From assembly GCA_944472155.2 (NCBI GenBank), contig OX235273.1, positions 1,895,204-1,959,203 of the forward strand: DNA of 64,000 nt, written 5' to 3'. Below, one piece after another: positions 11,141 to 22,663 of the stretch. Position 1 is the stretch's first letter, and every line of letters starts with the position of its first letter. Below the pieces are notes generated by a model. The model was not told the DNA's origin, searched no databases, and worked only from the letters and a program-made list of their open reading frames with translations. The position numbers and the translations under genes are program-made. Source of the DNA: Trichobilharzia szidati (Eukaryota > Platyhelminthes > Trematoda > Strigeidida > Schistosomatidae).

Positions 11141-11621
11141 TTAGTATTTCATACCTTAATAAACCGAAATATATCAATGCGTAAGTCATAGAGTGCAAAA
11201 AAGCACATTCATCCTCTTTGTTTGCCCTCGCCTTCTATAAGGACTTCAGTGACATAATCACCAATATTTTCATGTCATATTATGCCTTTCTTATTCCTTT
11301 TCACCTAGCTTACTTCAATCCATTTCTGTTCTTATTGTGTGTCAACCCTCCGTAATTTACACTAAGTTAATCATGCCTCTAGGATTTTATTACAGTTCAC
11401 AAATTAATCTCTTTATTTTATCACTACACTTGATATTTGCCAGCCCTTGCTTGAACTTACATTCAGCGCTCCTCATTTGTTGGTATTTGTATGTATGTAT
11501 TTTATGGTAATCATATTTCTCTCCCACCACTGAATGTAACTCACTCCCAGCCCCAATGAAACTTATATTCTGTTGACCATAAACACATTAGTATGTCACT
11601 CAGTTACCTGTTCACACTTTT

Positions 11622-11830
11622 CAAGTACTGGTTTGTAGGATTTCCTCATGACCTGACATTGATCAGAGAACCAATGGAAAAACTGCATGGGTTACGGGAT
11701 AGTTGTTTCGTCCTAGTTCGGGACTCTTCATCAGTATGCAGCCGACGGGGTGCGGGCTAGCTCGTAGACGATTTAGCTACCGGGACTCGATCCAATGGCC
11801 CATGAATTCTGAATGACTGTACATTTTATA
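11622..11830 (-). repeat. Foldback/hammerhead element (family A), partial
   Basis: Minus-strand hammerhead-like region at about 11690-11745: stem II GTCC/GGAC and GAAAC present, core region reading ATGAAGA after TACTG. Box B is damaged. The right half is missing relative to the copy at 61005-61400. Confidence 0.65.
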
Positions 11831-11929
11831 TACATTCAATTGACAATATTAACTAACGGACTGTCATTCTATTTTAAACATGAACCCCAATCAGTTTCTG
11901 ATATCATTTTCATCAACATCTACTTTTTT

Positions 11930-12162
11930 GTTTCCTTCACGTTCCCCAGTGGAACATAGGGCTTCAAGCTAGTGGCTTGAAGTTTCTTTAGCAGTGTTTA
12001 TTTTTTTACGGGATGGGGTTGCTAGCCTCATGCCCAACCTTACCTCTATACCAGCATTATTTTTGGCTCAGCGAGGTAAAGGAGTGCGTCGGTGTCCGGG
12101 GATCGAACCCCGAACCATGTGCATGGTCGGAGAGCGTCCTAACCGCTATATCACCGACGCAC
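11930..12162 (-). repeat. tRNA-derived SINE family 1
   Basis: Complete minus-strand copy, with the head at 12162-12085 and a T-rich start on the plus strand. It is orthologous to the SINE at 61558-61790 inside the duplicated segment, so it inserted before the two copies separated. Confidence 0.85.
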
Positions 12163-12647
12163 ATCAACATCTACTGGCTGGTCATTATATTCAAATATTC
12201 TGAGATTTATAACTGTAGAGCCTGAAGAAGAAGTTATCGAAAACAACTGTCTGCTCAAAATTCGTCCTGTTCTGATTGAAATATGAGGATTTATAATTTA
12301 CTAAACTCCCTCCCTTGACAATAATATGCCTGGTGTTTTTGTCCATTCTAGTGACTAACTAATAGAAGTTTGCATTTTTCATTTGCATGTCATCAGTTGC
12401 ATACGCTTCCATTTAAACAAATAAAAGTATTTCTCATGCATAAGTACTGTGTGTATCCGGCATGAATACTTCCCGGCAATAACAACCATTTTCTCAATTG
12501 AAATGACTATATATTTATAAGTAGTATAACTCGTATATTACCAGGCAAACTTCATTATTATTCATCTTATTTGCATGTTTTCTGTTTGCCTGTTTGTTTT
12601 TATCTAAAATAATTCTGTGTATATATTTACATTCCAAATAAATAAAG

Positions 12648-13163
12648 GAACACGTGCAATAATTCGTCGAGGAGCTGCTAGCGTTGAACCAGCTGAAGAA
12701 CACAGAGACTCTCCTCGTGACGATGATGATGATGATGATAATGATCATGAGAATGCGTATGGTTTCCGTGGAACGGATGATAATATGAACAATAATACCG
12801 ATGAATTTCTTGTCAACTACAGGCTACCACGTAGTTCAACAGTTATAACAACAGTAAGCGGTGAACCTTTGCTTACATCGCCTGGTACACGATATCATGA
12901 TAGGACAAATGAAGCGACAATAGCCGGTGGCGGTGGCGGCGGCGCCGGAGGAGGAGGAGCAGGAGGAGGTAATCATGGCTATAATACACAAAATGAACAG
13001 TCAAATAAGCAAACACGTGCACATTCACATAATCGTTCCATTTCACCTTACGATAGACAGAGATCAAGAGAGGTCAACGATGTAGATAAAAGTCAACCTA
13101 GAAGAAGTACATATCTGTCCGCGACTAATAATAACAATAATAACAACAGCAGGAGTGGGTATA
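12648..13163 (+). CDS. TRPM channel linker exon (disordered, 172 codons)
   Basis: Internal coding exon. It is bounded by an acceptor AG at 12646-12647 and a strong donor GTGAGT at 13164. It begins after the first base of a codon and ends likewise (phase 1-1, 516 nt). Translation starts TRAIIRRGAASVEPAEEH and has an Asp run, Asn-rich parts, a Gly/Ala run near 12925-12970, Arg/Ser-rich stretches and a final Asn run. There is no recognisable domain; it looks intrinsically disordered. Downstream exons at 16676 and 22664 continue in phase, and the next exons in phase are TRPM exons once block 23853-60297 is flipped. In TRPM3 the corresponding place, between MHR4 and the ELMVWAVL-like motif, is a shorter charged linker. 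I infer cytoplasmic location. That it is coding is well supported by the duplicate copy; its assignment to TRPM is an inference. Confidence 0.75.
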
Positions 13164-13374
13164 GTGAGTTATATGATTGTTTTATTATTAACAGAGTATT
13201 ATGAATTTCATACAAGTGGCTGACATATTACATTTTTCTCACATACAGATTATTCGCTTTAACAGGAGCTCTTGTTTTTAACAGGACGAGGAAAGATGGG
13301 AATGCATCTAGCAAGCCTATAAGGTGAATTATGACTATACGTGAATACATCTGAACAGAAGGTGGTTGAATATT

Positions 13375-13500
13375 CTTACCCCTGTAACCTGAAGATTCTT
13401 GATTTGATCCCTAATGGAGTGATGGGTGTTCATTACTGGAGAGTCGCAAGCTAGAACGAACAAGGGCTGCCCAGTTCTCTATCATCCTTACTAAAATCCG
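13375..13500 (+). repeat. Degenerate tRNA/hammerhead-type repeat
   Basis: 'cttgatttgatccct' resembles a decayed box B. It is followed by 'cattactggagagtcgcaag' and 'ctagaacgaac', then 'ctgcccagttctc', the order of a family A hammerhead with a ruined core. The same remnant is in the duplicate at about 63000-63100. 13500-13970 holds no other feature. Confidence 0.4.
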
Positions 13501-13980
13501 CTGAATACAACAATCGATTTAGCATCCTCACACACCCTTTGAATACTTTCTTCATAAGTCAAGAAATGTTTGTTTGTAAATGCGTTAATTTTTCGGAAAC
13601 AATTTTATACTACTTTTAATAAAATTAGCATGAATGCATGTTATATTATTTGAACAAGAACTGAATGCTGCTTCATTTGTGCACATCATATTGAATGTCA
13701 AATTAAACTACTAATTGCTATTTGAACGTCAGGCATGAATGCATGCTGCAATAAGAAGGCTTAATTCATGTGAAATGTGTAATGCGTATGTATATAGGCA
13801 ACACATTTTGAACGTTAATCTCGCATGTACTGATAGTACATATTTATACAGGGTATGAAGAGTCAGAATGTTTAGGGGTGGGGTCAGGATCACAGATCTG
13901 AAATGAAAAGCAGAGTCAGAAAAACCCAAAAAACATAATCACGTAAAGTAAATCTTAGACATTTGTAAAACAACTTATAT

Positions 13981-14151
13981 TTGTAAAATTTCAGCCAGAC
14001 TGAAATGAGTAATTCCAACGTTTCCTGCGTTCGGCAAACTGGTCCGAACTTCTTCAGGGAAATTAATCGAAATTAACATAACAGAGGTTAGGACCAGTTT
14101 GTTGAATGAAACGTTGAAATTACTTATTTCACTTTGGCTGAGATTTTACAA
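13981..14151. repeat. Long inverted repeat (hairpin)
   Basis: The left arm 13981-14045 ('ttgtaaaatttcagcc', 'tgaaatgagtaattccaacg', 'caaactggtcc') pairs with 14091-14151 ('ggaccagtttg', 'cgttgaaattacttatttca', 'ggctgagattttacaa') around a spacer of about 45 bases containing 'gaacttcttcaggg'. The motif set resembles pLTR ends of Penelope-like elements. It is conserved at 63614-63784. Confidence 0.75.
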
Positions 14152-14394
14152 ATGTCTACTTCTCACTCGGCGCCCAATTATTTTGAAACTATTCGGTCAA
14201 ATCTTGATCACAGTTCATATGAATAAATCTTAGTTTTAAAGTGGGAATATCAAGGCGAGTTCACAGTGGTAACTAATAGTCTTTGAACTAATATGTGAAA
14301 TATATATATGATTTAATAGTGTGAAATATTCCCATATCATGAATTAAGAGTCAATCCGAAAGAAGAATATTCTTTTCAATAATTTCTCTTCAGG

Positions 14395-15310
14395 TTCTTA
14401 CAGTTATCAAATATAATATTTGTTGTCGTTACAATAATGGTCAGTTATGCGGCGGATACATTTTTTACGTAGAATAACAGATTAGTTATGGGGTGTCAAA
14501 ATAAATAGTCGTATTTGTGTGACAAACGTGCTAGGCTGAAATCGATTACAAAATATTGTAAAATGGGAAACAGTGGTGGTGATTAGTTATAATAGATTCG
14601 TAGAGTGTGGGGTAGGAAAATTGACAAGTCAGTTCAAGGTTATAAAAGGTGTCAGGTGAGTGGGCTAGTACAAAGGGGTCTGTGTTAAACAGAAGATAGT
14701 AAGACTGCAATGAGATGTTCATAATGAAATAACCAATGTGTGAAATGAAACAGGTGGAGGCATATATTGAGAAAAGAGATAATATCACTAATAATAAGTC
14801 CGGATAGTATAAATGAAAAATTCGATAGTATTGAGAGAATGTTTGAATGAAGGGTATAAGTTATGACGAATAATAATAATAATTGTAATAATAAGCAAAG
14901 AAAGAAAAAACCAAGAGGGTTAAGGGGAAGAAGCACTCTTGGTGAGAAGAAGAATCATTAATCCAAGTAGGGCCACTGTAGGAAAAGCGTCTGTAGGTGT
15001 TCTTTTTGGATACAAAGATGCGGTTTTGTCAATCTTATTGCAACAGCTTCAGCTATCTGTAGCAGACGTAAGCGAACTGTACGTGATAACGACTTTGGAA
15101 TTCGCTATATAACCCTGAAGGCTGTGTTGACGTCGATGCGATATCCACTATCGACCAAGTGTGACAGAATCGAGCTTTTTATGCATTTAATTTCCCTCAA
15201 ACCCATGAACGAACCTGCCTAATCGTACACCCCATATAACTCTTGAACCACAGGAACAGTTGAAACGGCATATGCATGACAACAAATATTACATTTTATA
15301 ACTGTAAGAA
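14395..15310 (-). mobile_element. Penelope-like element fragment with inverted ends
   Basis: Minus-strand sequence at about 14990-15190 reads, across small disruptions, SSILSHLVDSGYRIDVNTAF and later LLQIAEAVAIRLTKPHLCIQ, the GIY-YIG ORF tail. 'cttacagttatcaaatataa' (14397) reappears inverted at 15268-15302 as 'acattttataactgtaag'. Remaining ORF pieces are broken. Confidence 0.7.
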
Positions 15311-15459
15311 CAAATTCGCAATTGGCAGTTTTCACAGTTTGAGGTGGTGAAATTTCCCCACAGTTTCCTTTGGCAACCAAAATCATTCAGATTACAATTT
15401 GTAATCTGCTTTATACCATAACTGATAATCAAGAAAGTGAGCATATACTACTGATTGAC

Positions 15460-15860
15460 TGAATTCAGTAGTTGTATACCACTTATATCAACTAGTAGTG
15501 CCTGGTAGCCATATCGAAGTGACATAAATGTCGGATGGCCCTTTCTCCGGTTTGGAGTCGAGTTTATCAGTGGCGTGCACAGTTTGACTCTCTTAGACAG
15601 CTGAATCAGTTCAAGCCACGTGATCACTTTGCTAATTGAGAAAGTGGTTAAAGGTGTTAACAGCTCAACCAATTAGGAAGCCAGAAATTGTATGGTTTGA
15701 ACTGATTCAGCTGTTTGAGCTACGTCAAACCGGGTACATTACCGATAAGTTGGGGGCCCTAAATCAGCGAAATGGTTGTTTGGTGTTTAACTTACTTCCA
15801 TAATATGGTTAAGGAGCACTACTGATCGATGTGAGCAATATTCGACTGCTCATATAAGTC
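15460..15860. repeat. Unclassified repeat with internal inverted repeat
   Basis: A 17-nt exact inverted repeat, 'cagctgaatcagttcaa' (15599-15615) against 'ttgaactgattcagctg' (15698-15714), sits in a region whose outer parts ('gactgctcatataagtcaac') resemble 10045-10080 and 38700-38900. No ORF of substance; the family is unknown to me. Confidence 0.45.
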
Positions 15861-15919
15861 AACCAGAAGTCTGAGTTCTTTCTTAATGTGTTTTGGTAAA
15901 AGGGGCAGACAGCCTAACT

Positions 15920-16040
15920 ATTATTATTCCCTTGCGTTCCAAGTGGAACATAGGGCTTAAACAACACACCTCCAAGTTGTTCTGTTTTCTGCCGTCCTCT
16001 TCAGCTGGGTCCACGATTGACCCAGTTAACTAGTTAACTC
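15920..16040 (-). mobile_element. RTE-like 3' end fragment
   Basis: 'ttattattcccttgcgttcc' followed by 'agtggaacatagggctt' and 'cagctgggtccacgattga' gives the reverse-complemented AAT tail, 3' UTR and last coding part of the RTE-like family. Only the extreme 3' end was inserted. Confidence 0.75.
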
Positions 16041-16339
16041 CTTCAAATCATGTCAATATTTAGGTAAATACTAGGAGAACCGCATCACTAGCGGACAATA
16101 AACATGAGGAGAATTCAATGCGTTTTAATAAGACATTTAAGATGCATATCTGCAAGATATTTTGTAGTCATTTTGACCGAACTCTTTGCAAGCTATCGAG
16201 AATTATTGCTTCGGTTTTGAAACGAAGCGATTCATTTATTTGTTAGATAATTTAAGTCTCCCCTAACTGAGTCTTAGTACTCTCAAAACCTAAAAAATCA
16301 TCTGAACAAAACGAAGCCCATACTTATTTAACACAGTCT

Positions 16340-16545
16340 GCACCATTACACTAGTTACTAGCTAGTGTCCAATCAAAGTGGCCAATACAGTTCTACAGGA
16401 GGTTAGTCTTGAGCTTTGATAGCTCGATGGTAACGTCTATGATAGCAGCACTGGATGACCCAAGTCCAAATTTCAGAAGGGAAATGAGTTCCTTCAAGGT
16501 TGCAGATAAGCCTTGCTGACGAGTGCCTCCAAGCATCTAATACTT
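16340..16545 (+). repeat. Family B hammerhead-SINE, internally deleted
   Basis: Near-palindrome at 16349-16369 ('acactagttactagctagtgt'-like). A box A-like 'tagctcgatggtaacg' and decayed box B follow, then 'ccttcaaggttgcagataag' and CTTGCTGACGAGTGCC running straight into 'tccaagcatc'. The 3' half of the ribozyme (GAAA and stem III) is deleted, so it cannot be active. It lies shortly upstream of the exon at 16676. Confidence 0.7.
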
Positions 16546-16675
16546 TGCATAACGTCGGGTAAGCAAGGGATAAAATCTCTTCACAGACAACTGGTTTTCA
16601 GTTCAGAATATAAAACTTGACAAATATGAGTAAATTTTACTTATATAATTGTTATTATTTCTTTTGTGATAAAAG

Positions 16676-17272
16676 ATTCTCGCAACAGACATAGTCGACG
16701 TTCATCATCACAAACCAATGAACATGATATGTTGATTCCAGGTCAACCGTTAATATATAACGCCACGATAACATCTGTTAACCGATCAGGTCATGGTTCA
16801 CGTGGACCATATACCAGTCTTGGTCCAGGTCATTTTCGTATAGCTGGAAAAGCACCATTAGCTTACGATACTACCTCTGTTGGAACTACAAGCCCAGTTC
16901 AAACACCTAGACCAACTATGCAAGATGCATTACAATTTTCATTTGAAAATGATCGTGTACAACGTAATTCACTATTGATTTCATCAAATCAAAATGAAAA
17001 ACCATTGAAACCTGTACTGTTCGAAGATGAAGTGATCAATAAATCCTCGAGATCATGTTTTACATCATGTCTCCAATGGATTTCATCATTTTTCCGGAGA
17101 TTATTTGGTCGTAGCGATGAATCGATGAAATCTAGGAAATCTGGCAATCTTGGACAAGATCCAGGTGGGATTAAAGGACCTAAAGAGTTTGCAACGCTTC
17201 GAGCAATGGCCGCGTTAGCTGCAGCGACAGCAGCAACAGCTGTAGCCGATCCAACAAAAGCTGCTCAGGGAG
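16676..17272 (+). CDS. TRPM channel linker exon 2 (199 codons)
   Basis: Internal exon with acceptor AG at 16674-16675 (after 'ttatttcttttgtgataaa') and donor GTAGGT at 17273. Phase is 1-1 and length 597 nt. It joins the exon ending at 13163 without a frame change (A plus AT gives Asn). The product is Ser/Arg-rich at first (SRNRHSRRSSSQTNEHD). In the last third it has a Cys-containing amphipathic stretch, SCFTSCLQWISSFFRRLFGR, that could bind membrane or be lipidated. It then has an Ala-rich helix-like segment (AMAALAAATAATAVADPTKA). No known domain is recognised. I infer a disordered cytoplasmic linker of the TRPM channel, uncertain because the connection crosses an assembly gap. An independent lineage-specific neuronal protein is the alternative. 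Confidence 0.75.
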
Positions 17273-17552
17273 GTAGGTCAGCTCAGTTTTGTTTTTATCC
17301 CAAATGAATTCCTGTCCTCTTTGTTTCCTGATTTTGCGTTAGGACGGTTTGGGTTTCAGGAATAAGACAAAACTTAATAAAGCTGAGCAGCCTTGAAGAC
17401 AAGATTTCACTGCGCATAACGCCAGAATTCACAGCTTGATCAAAAATGAGTATCAACCAAATCGCGTCTTTCATAACTGGGTCCAGTCGGGTAGACCGTT
17501 GATGAGCTTTAAAAACAGAGCTAGAAAGCACTACTGTTTGACTTATTATATA

Positions 17553-19085
17553 TTATTGCTATTGTTCCCTTGTGTTCTCAGTGGAGCATAGGGCTTCATC
17601 AGCATGTCTCTGCTTTGTCCTATTTCCTGCTGTCCCTGTTAGCTGGGCCCACAATTGCCCATAGTCTCTTATCTCCTCCAACTCAAATGATCTCCTCCTT
17701 GTTACCTTCAGCCCTATGCCCAACTCTTCATTTCCTATTAGGGTTCCACTAGAACAATGGCCTAACTAATGCGTAACGGTCTCCTCCGTGGCGTGGGCCC
17801 AATCCATCTTCATTATCTTCTACATATTCGTTGAGCGGCAGGTTCTTGATTAGTTCGTGTCCATAGTTTCTTGTTGCTAATTCTTTCTGGACGGCTGGCC
17901 ATTTGATCCTCAGTATGTAGCCAGGGAAGGTAACTGTTGGTGAAAGTCTGTAGTAAGCTGTTGGAAGTGGTTTTCGTGATACGCATATCATGTTTCTGAA
18001 CAATATAGAGAACCTGAGTGACTAGGCGTTTGTGTTGAAAACCTGAATGTTGTTCTTTATGCTGTGTGCAGAAGATTTCCAAACTGATTTTAGAGTGATG
18101 AAGGCGTACGATGGCTTTCTCATCCTGATTGGCTCTGACATCTTTACATGTCCCACCGCCTGTAGTTGAAACGATGCTTCGTATATGAGTGAGGGAGGTA
18201 ATCTCTGTCAAGTTTCTCCCGTTAATGGTGATTGGTGTTGGTTGTTGTTACTGTCGCTGTTTGTTGGTTATCTACATCACCTTCGTCTTCTCTATAATCA
18301 CCTGGATTCCTGTTTTCGTTGCTTACCTCTTCTGCCAGTTTGCTGGTTTTCGCCCGTAAGTCTTCGAGATTGTTTGGCATCAGACATAAATCATCCATAC
18401 CCAAAATACAGATCTTTTAGAGTCTTCTTATCGGTTAGTCCAACCTATTTCGGTCTTTTCGCTCCCCATGTACAGTCTGACGCATAATCCAGTTCACCAC
18501 AATTAAGAAAATATCATCGGTAATTATAAACAGTCTTGTCTTACTCCTGTATTCACTTCGAACGTTTTGCTGAGTTTTCCGTTTTGGATCACCTGACACT
18601 TGACATTCTCATATATCCAGCTGTTGAATGAAGTTGGCAAAGACTTGAGCACTTCACGCCATAGTGTTGAAGCGGTTTCCAAATTACTTCTCGGTCAGCA
18701 CTGTCTGTTGAAGGCCTTTTCGAAGTCTATGAAATTAAAGTACATATTTGACTGGCATTCTATGCTTCGTTCGATGATGATGCAAGGAGTTGTAACTTGA
18801 TCAGCACATGATTTGTCTTTCCTGAAACCAGCTTGTTCCATGGAGGCGGCAGACGTCTGCATCTAATGCTCCCCTTTATTATCTTCCAGGATGACGCGAA
18901 TCGGTAATTTACCTGAAGTGGACAACATCATTATTCCACGCCATTTCTTGCACGGGTGTGAGTCACCCTTCTTTGGTAGTTTCACAAGGTAATCTTTCTT
19001 CCAATCAGTAGGTACATTTTCTTCCTGCCAAACGTTTTCCAATAGTGGCGTGTTTGGAAGGAAGAAAAATGGCTTCCAGCTACCT
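17553..19085 (-). mobile_element. RTE-like retrotransposon with reverse transcriptase relic
   Basis: Longest RTE copy here. Reading on the minus strand: RT segment EQAGFRKDKSCADQV (about 18840-18800), motif A NFIDFEKAF (18736-18711), the catalytic motif changed to GMDD in ILGMDDLCLM (about 18400-18370), the post-RT segment (18211-17900), then the coding tail, 3' UTR and a short tail at 17553. Frameshifts and the altered catalytic motif show it is dead. It is 5' truncated near 19085. Confidence 0.85.
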
Positions 19086-19574
19086 ACCTAGCATACAGAT
19101 ATTCCGTCTGAAAGTGTGTATTAATAATGTAGACATTTGACAAAATTGGAGTTCTCCAGAACCTGAAATCTCACAAATGTATCCAACTACCCTTCAGTGA
19201 GCACAGTAACTGCTCAAAAATCACTCACTTTCGCACAAAACATAACATAAGGTTATTTAGCGCTCCTGTTTGAGGGGAAAAATTACACCACTTATTCTTT
19301 CTTTAAGCACTGATCGATCGTTTCTCTCCATTGAATGTATATAAAATGGCGTGAAACGCAAACAAATCTATTGCTTTTATTTTGCTATCAGTTATGGGAG
19401 AGAATTCAGCAAAGTTATTTATAACTCGGGTCCCAGTTGAAGTAAATTTCTTCGCCTTAATTGTTTTATAAATGCAGACGAAAAACAATGACAATTATTG
19501 GATATTTCATATACTAAACGCAATTAAATTTCCACTTGAAACTTTTGTGATTGTTAATGCCGTTCTAATCGGCT

Positions 19575-19583
19575 TTAGTAGTA

Positions 19584-19621
<38 letters not shown>
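19575..19621 (+). repeat. (AGT)n microsatellite
   Basis: About 15 near-perfect AGT units with one interruption (AGA). In one plus-strand frame it makes a poly-Ser chance ORF, which I do not consider a gene. Confidence 0.9.
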
Positions 19622-19623
<2 letters not shown>

Positions 19624-19693
19624 GGTTTTCCTCACCATCAAAAATATTATTACTTCTTATCTTGTGAACTACTTTTCTACCTGAGTGAACCGA

Positions 19694-20260
19694 TTATTAT
19701 TACTACTATTTTTGTTCCCTTGGTTTGCAAGTGAATTATAGAGCTTTAACAGCACATCTTTATTTCATCCTGTTCTCTGCATTCCTCTCTAGCTGGCTTC
19801 CTGATTGGTCATAGTTCTTCACCTGGCCCACATCAACTTCGGACGCACCACTCGTAGTTTCCAGTTTGTGTCAGACTTGGGTCATGGCCTGATGCGCGAT
19901 GTTATTCGGCTGGCCCATCAGAGAGTGCTTAATCCATCTCAATTTTTCTTCTGCGTATTTGTTGAGCAATAGGTTCTTGGTAACGTCGTGACGGCCATTT
20001 GTTGACTCAATGTGCTCATGGTTGTCATCGGGGTGGCTGTAGTAGATTTCTGACTCTCCAGCTGGCAGTTTTGATAGCCCGCATCCATTCTACCTGCTCT
20101 CACAGATTTCTAGCACTCCTAAGTCACATCTCATTTCTTTGGCGACCTGAGCAGCCTTCATAGCTGACTTCGTACATTGTACGAAGACTCCACATTCACA
20201 TTCTTATGACTAATTCCACATCTGCTGACTGGATTCTCGAAGGCTTTCACCAGCCCGCAT
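19694..20260 (-). mobile_element. RTE-like retrotransposon fragment, strongly decayed
   Basis: It starts 'ttattattactactattttt' then 'gttcccttggtttgcaagtg' (reverse-complemented tail and 3' UTR). Recognisable islands follow: 'ctagctggcttcctgattgg', 'cggctggcccatcagagag', 'ttgttgagcaataggttctt'. The right boundary is vague. 20260-20840 contains nothing else I recognise. Confidence 0.6.
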
Positions 20261-20839
20261 CATTTGTTGTGTGTTGAATTTTCTGTGTCAGTTTGATTGA
20301 TTTTCCGGGTTAGGGTCGTCAGCCCTAAACCCAATACTCCCTCTTTTCCTGAGATAGTTAGTGGCTAGAAAACTATCGAGCTAGTGAACTGGACGAGACT
20401 GAGTGGACCAATAGAACTATTATTTATGTTTCTTTTATGGTATAATTTTCTGTGCACATGTTTGCAGTTTTGTGTATATGCGTTCCCTGGTTTTTAGAAC
20501 ATTTAGCCTATGTATATGGAAAAACGCAGTGCCCTTTTCCATCGTTTGTAGGCACTCATTTAAGCATATTTCATGAGTACACATTCAATGTCTACAAACT
20601 GACTGTCATTTAAACAGGTTCAAGTATTTGTCACTATGGCTTTTGATAAAAAAGACATCACAGATCTTATGATAATGTGTTTGACCTAACATTTTAAACA
20701 CTTTACCAATATAAAGTCTTAACGGATTACATAACTGACCGTACGCGACTATATTTTTCGCTATCGTGGGTGGACATAGTTAGCCTTCTCCTAATGTTAG
20801 GACCAAAACTGATTCTTTGTGGTCTTTAAGAAACGCGCG

Positions 20840-21355
20840 GTCACAAAACTCTGCAAAGACACGAAAAAAGCGAATATTTTTCGATAAATTTGTGGTTCTG
20901 TTAAACAATGATAACATCAAAAACTCAGACATGCCTCAATAATGCCGTTAGGCAACTATTCAGTCAATGTAAGTTTCTAAGTACAAAAGAAGCTCTTAAA
21001 ATTTAATAGAATATTTCCAACAAGGTGGGATCAAAACTCTGTCTCTAAGGATCACACGCCTATGCTTCCCGCCAAAACCCCAAGGTCATTCTGACCTTGA
21101 TTCACTCAAACGAAATCACACAGTAAAACAACACATTATCAATATATCAGAGAACCACAAAGAGAAGCATTAAAATTTCAGATTAAACGAGGACAAAGAT
21201 AAATGATAAGGATGAAGTCGAGAGATGATTTGCAAACATCAGAATAACGACACACAGTCTAGGGGAAAAACAGATAATAATTACAAAGTTAATTGAAATT
21301 TCCAAGTAAGTATCAATGGTATAATTAGGTCGTTCAGGAAGTATTTTTCAAGCAA
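20840..21355 (+). repeat. Unclassified repeat, copy 1 of a direct pair
   Basis: It shares an ordered series with 21790-22260: 'cagactcagacatgc'-type start, 'aacaaggtgggatcaaaact', 'aaggtcattctgaccttga', 'ccacaaagagaagcatt', 'aattgaaatttccaagtaag', 'ttcaggaagtatttttcaa'. Copies are clearly diverged. They could be terminal repeats of a decayed element or independent insertions. No ORF between them has recognisable motifs. Confidence 0.55.
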
Positions 21356-21789
21356 TTTTTCCATTACACCCAATACAGCTAAGAATGCGCTTGCATGTAG
21401 CTACTGGACTCCAGCATACAAAATGTATCTCAGTGTACATTGTATGCGATTTATTTTATCAGTTTTAATTTTGATTTCTCCTCTGTTTCATTTTATTCTT
21501 TTAGCAAGCGTTTCTTATATTATATACAGTAACACCGTCATTAATTAAGTGCTAGAGTGACCTTGAAATTGAATGTGCCGCCATTTTATATGGTTGAGTA
21601 AAACAAATAAGCCATAAAAAATTAGGAAACATCAGTCCTAGGCTGCTCTGTTTCAAATCACTTAAATATATTTCAACTTCCATTACTTTGTACACAATTC
21701 AATCTCGTATTAGTACACTCTGTAACGACCAAACTCGAGGCGTTGAGGTCTGAACGTGGCAAAACGATGTTTGCGATCTACTGGATTGC

Positions 21790-22260
21790 TGACCAAAACT
21801 TCCTTCAGACTCGCACAGTCACAAAATGCCCCACTGACAGCAAAATTTGTTTATTTACAGTTAAATGCGTGGTTTCATTCAACAAGCATAACACATCAAA
21901 ACATAAAATTACCTCAACAACTGCTGTTAGGCAGATCCAATAGCTTGTTGACTGAGAATCAAGAAGAATATACCCAGCAAGGTGGGATGAAAACTTTGTC
22001 CGCAAGAATCACACACCAACAATCCTTGCAGACAATTCAAGGTCGGAAAGACCTTGACTCATTCAAACACAACCACAAAGAGAAACATGAAAATCAGAGA
22101 TCAAACATAAACAACGACAACTAACGCATGATATGCAAATGTCAGAAGAAGGAGTAAAGAGTAAGATAGGTGTAGAGTCGATTGAAATGTCCAAATAAGT
22201 ACGGAAGTTGCAATTGTATCTTTCAGAAGGGATTTTGCAAACAATTATTCGATTGCATGC
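21790..22260 (+). repeat. Unclassified repeat, copy 2 of a direct pair
   Basis: Matches 20840-21355 in the same orientation: 'cagcaaggtgggatgaaaac', 'aaggtcggaaagaccttga', 'ccacaaagagaaacatgaaa', 'attgaaatgtccaaataagt', 'ttcagaagggattttgcaaa'. A 122-codon open stretch across it is of biased composition and probably fortuitous. Confidence 0.55.
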
Positions 22261-22663
22261 ATTACTTACACTTCAGAACACTGTTTTAGAAGACCTCTAG
22301 CTAGATGAACAAAATACTGCGTTGTTTATACACACCAATAAATAGATAGATGGATAATAACGATGGCTTAAGTGGAAATTATTGAAAATCAGAAGAGAAT
22401 ATGCGTTAAGGAGTATTTTGAATCACTGACCATTTTAAACTGACAGTCACCAAACCGTCTTTCATACTATAGTCAATACAGAACTGAGTTTGACGATGCA
22501 GAGACTGTTAATTCTTAAGAAGTATTTGCCATTTTCATATGTATACTTGTCTATATGTATTGATATTTTTCATGTCTCCACTAGTTTTTAATGCTTTCTC
22601 TATTTCTGTCTCTTTTTCTCTCTCTCTCTCTTGCATAACTTTATTGTGTAAAATCTATTTCAG

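Larger units (their letters stand above)
11423..14370 (+). repeat. Large duplicated segment, left copy
   Basis: About 3 kb closely matches 60797-64000 in the same orientation, including a SINE, a coding exon, intron sequence and a hairpin. The right copy starts at a contig end and runs off the window. Differences are scattered substitutions and small indels, plus about 260 bp present at 61170-61435 but missing here near 11810. I infer an uncollapsed haplotype or recent duplication. Confidence 0.85.

Noticed and set aside
12617..12647. A start codon for the linker exon at 12617
   Set aside because: The codon is GTG, lies upstream of a splice acceptor, and the phase analysis shows an internal exon.
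12873..13067. Minus-strand ORF opposite the linker exon
   Set aside because: Shadow of the coding exon on the other strand; biased by its repeats.
19472..19684. 70-codon ORF with a poly-Ser run
   Set aside because: Produced by the (AGT)n microsatellite; no splice or homology support.
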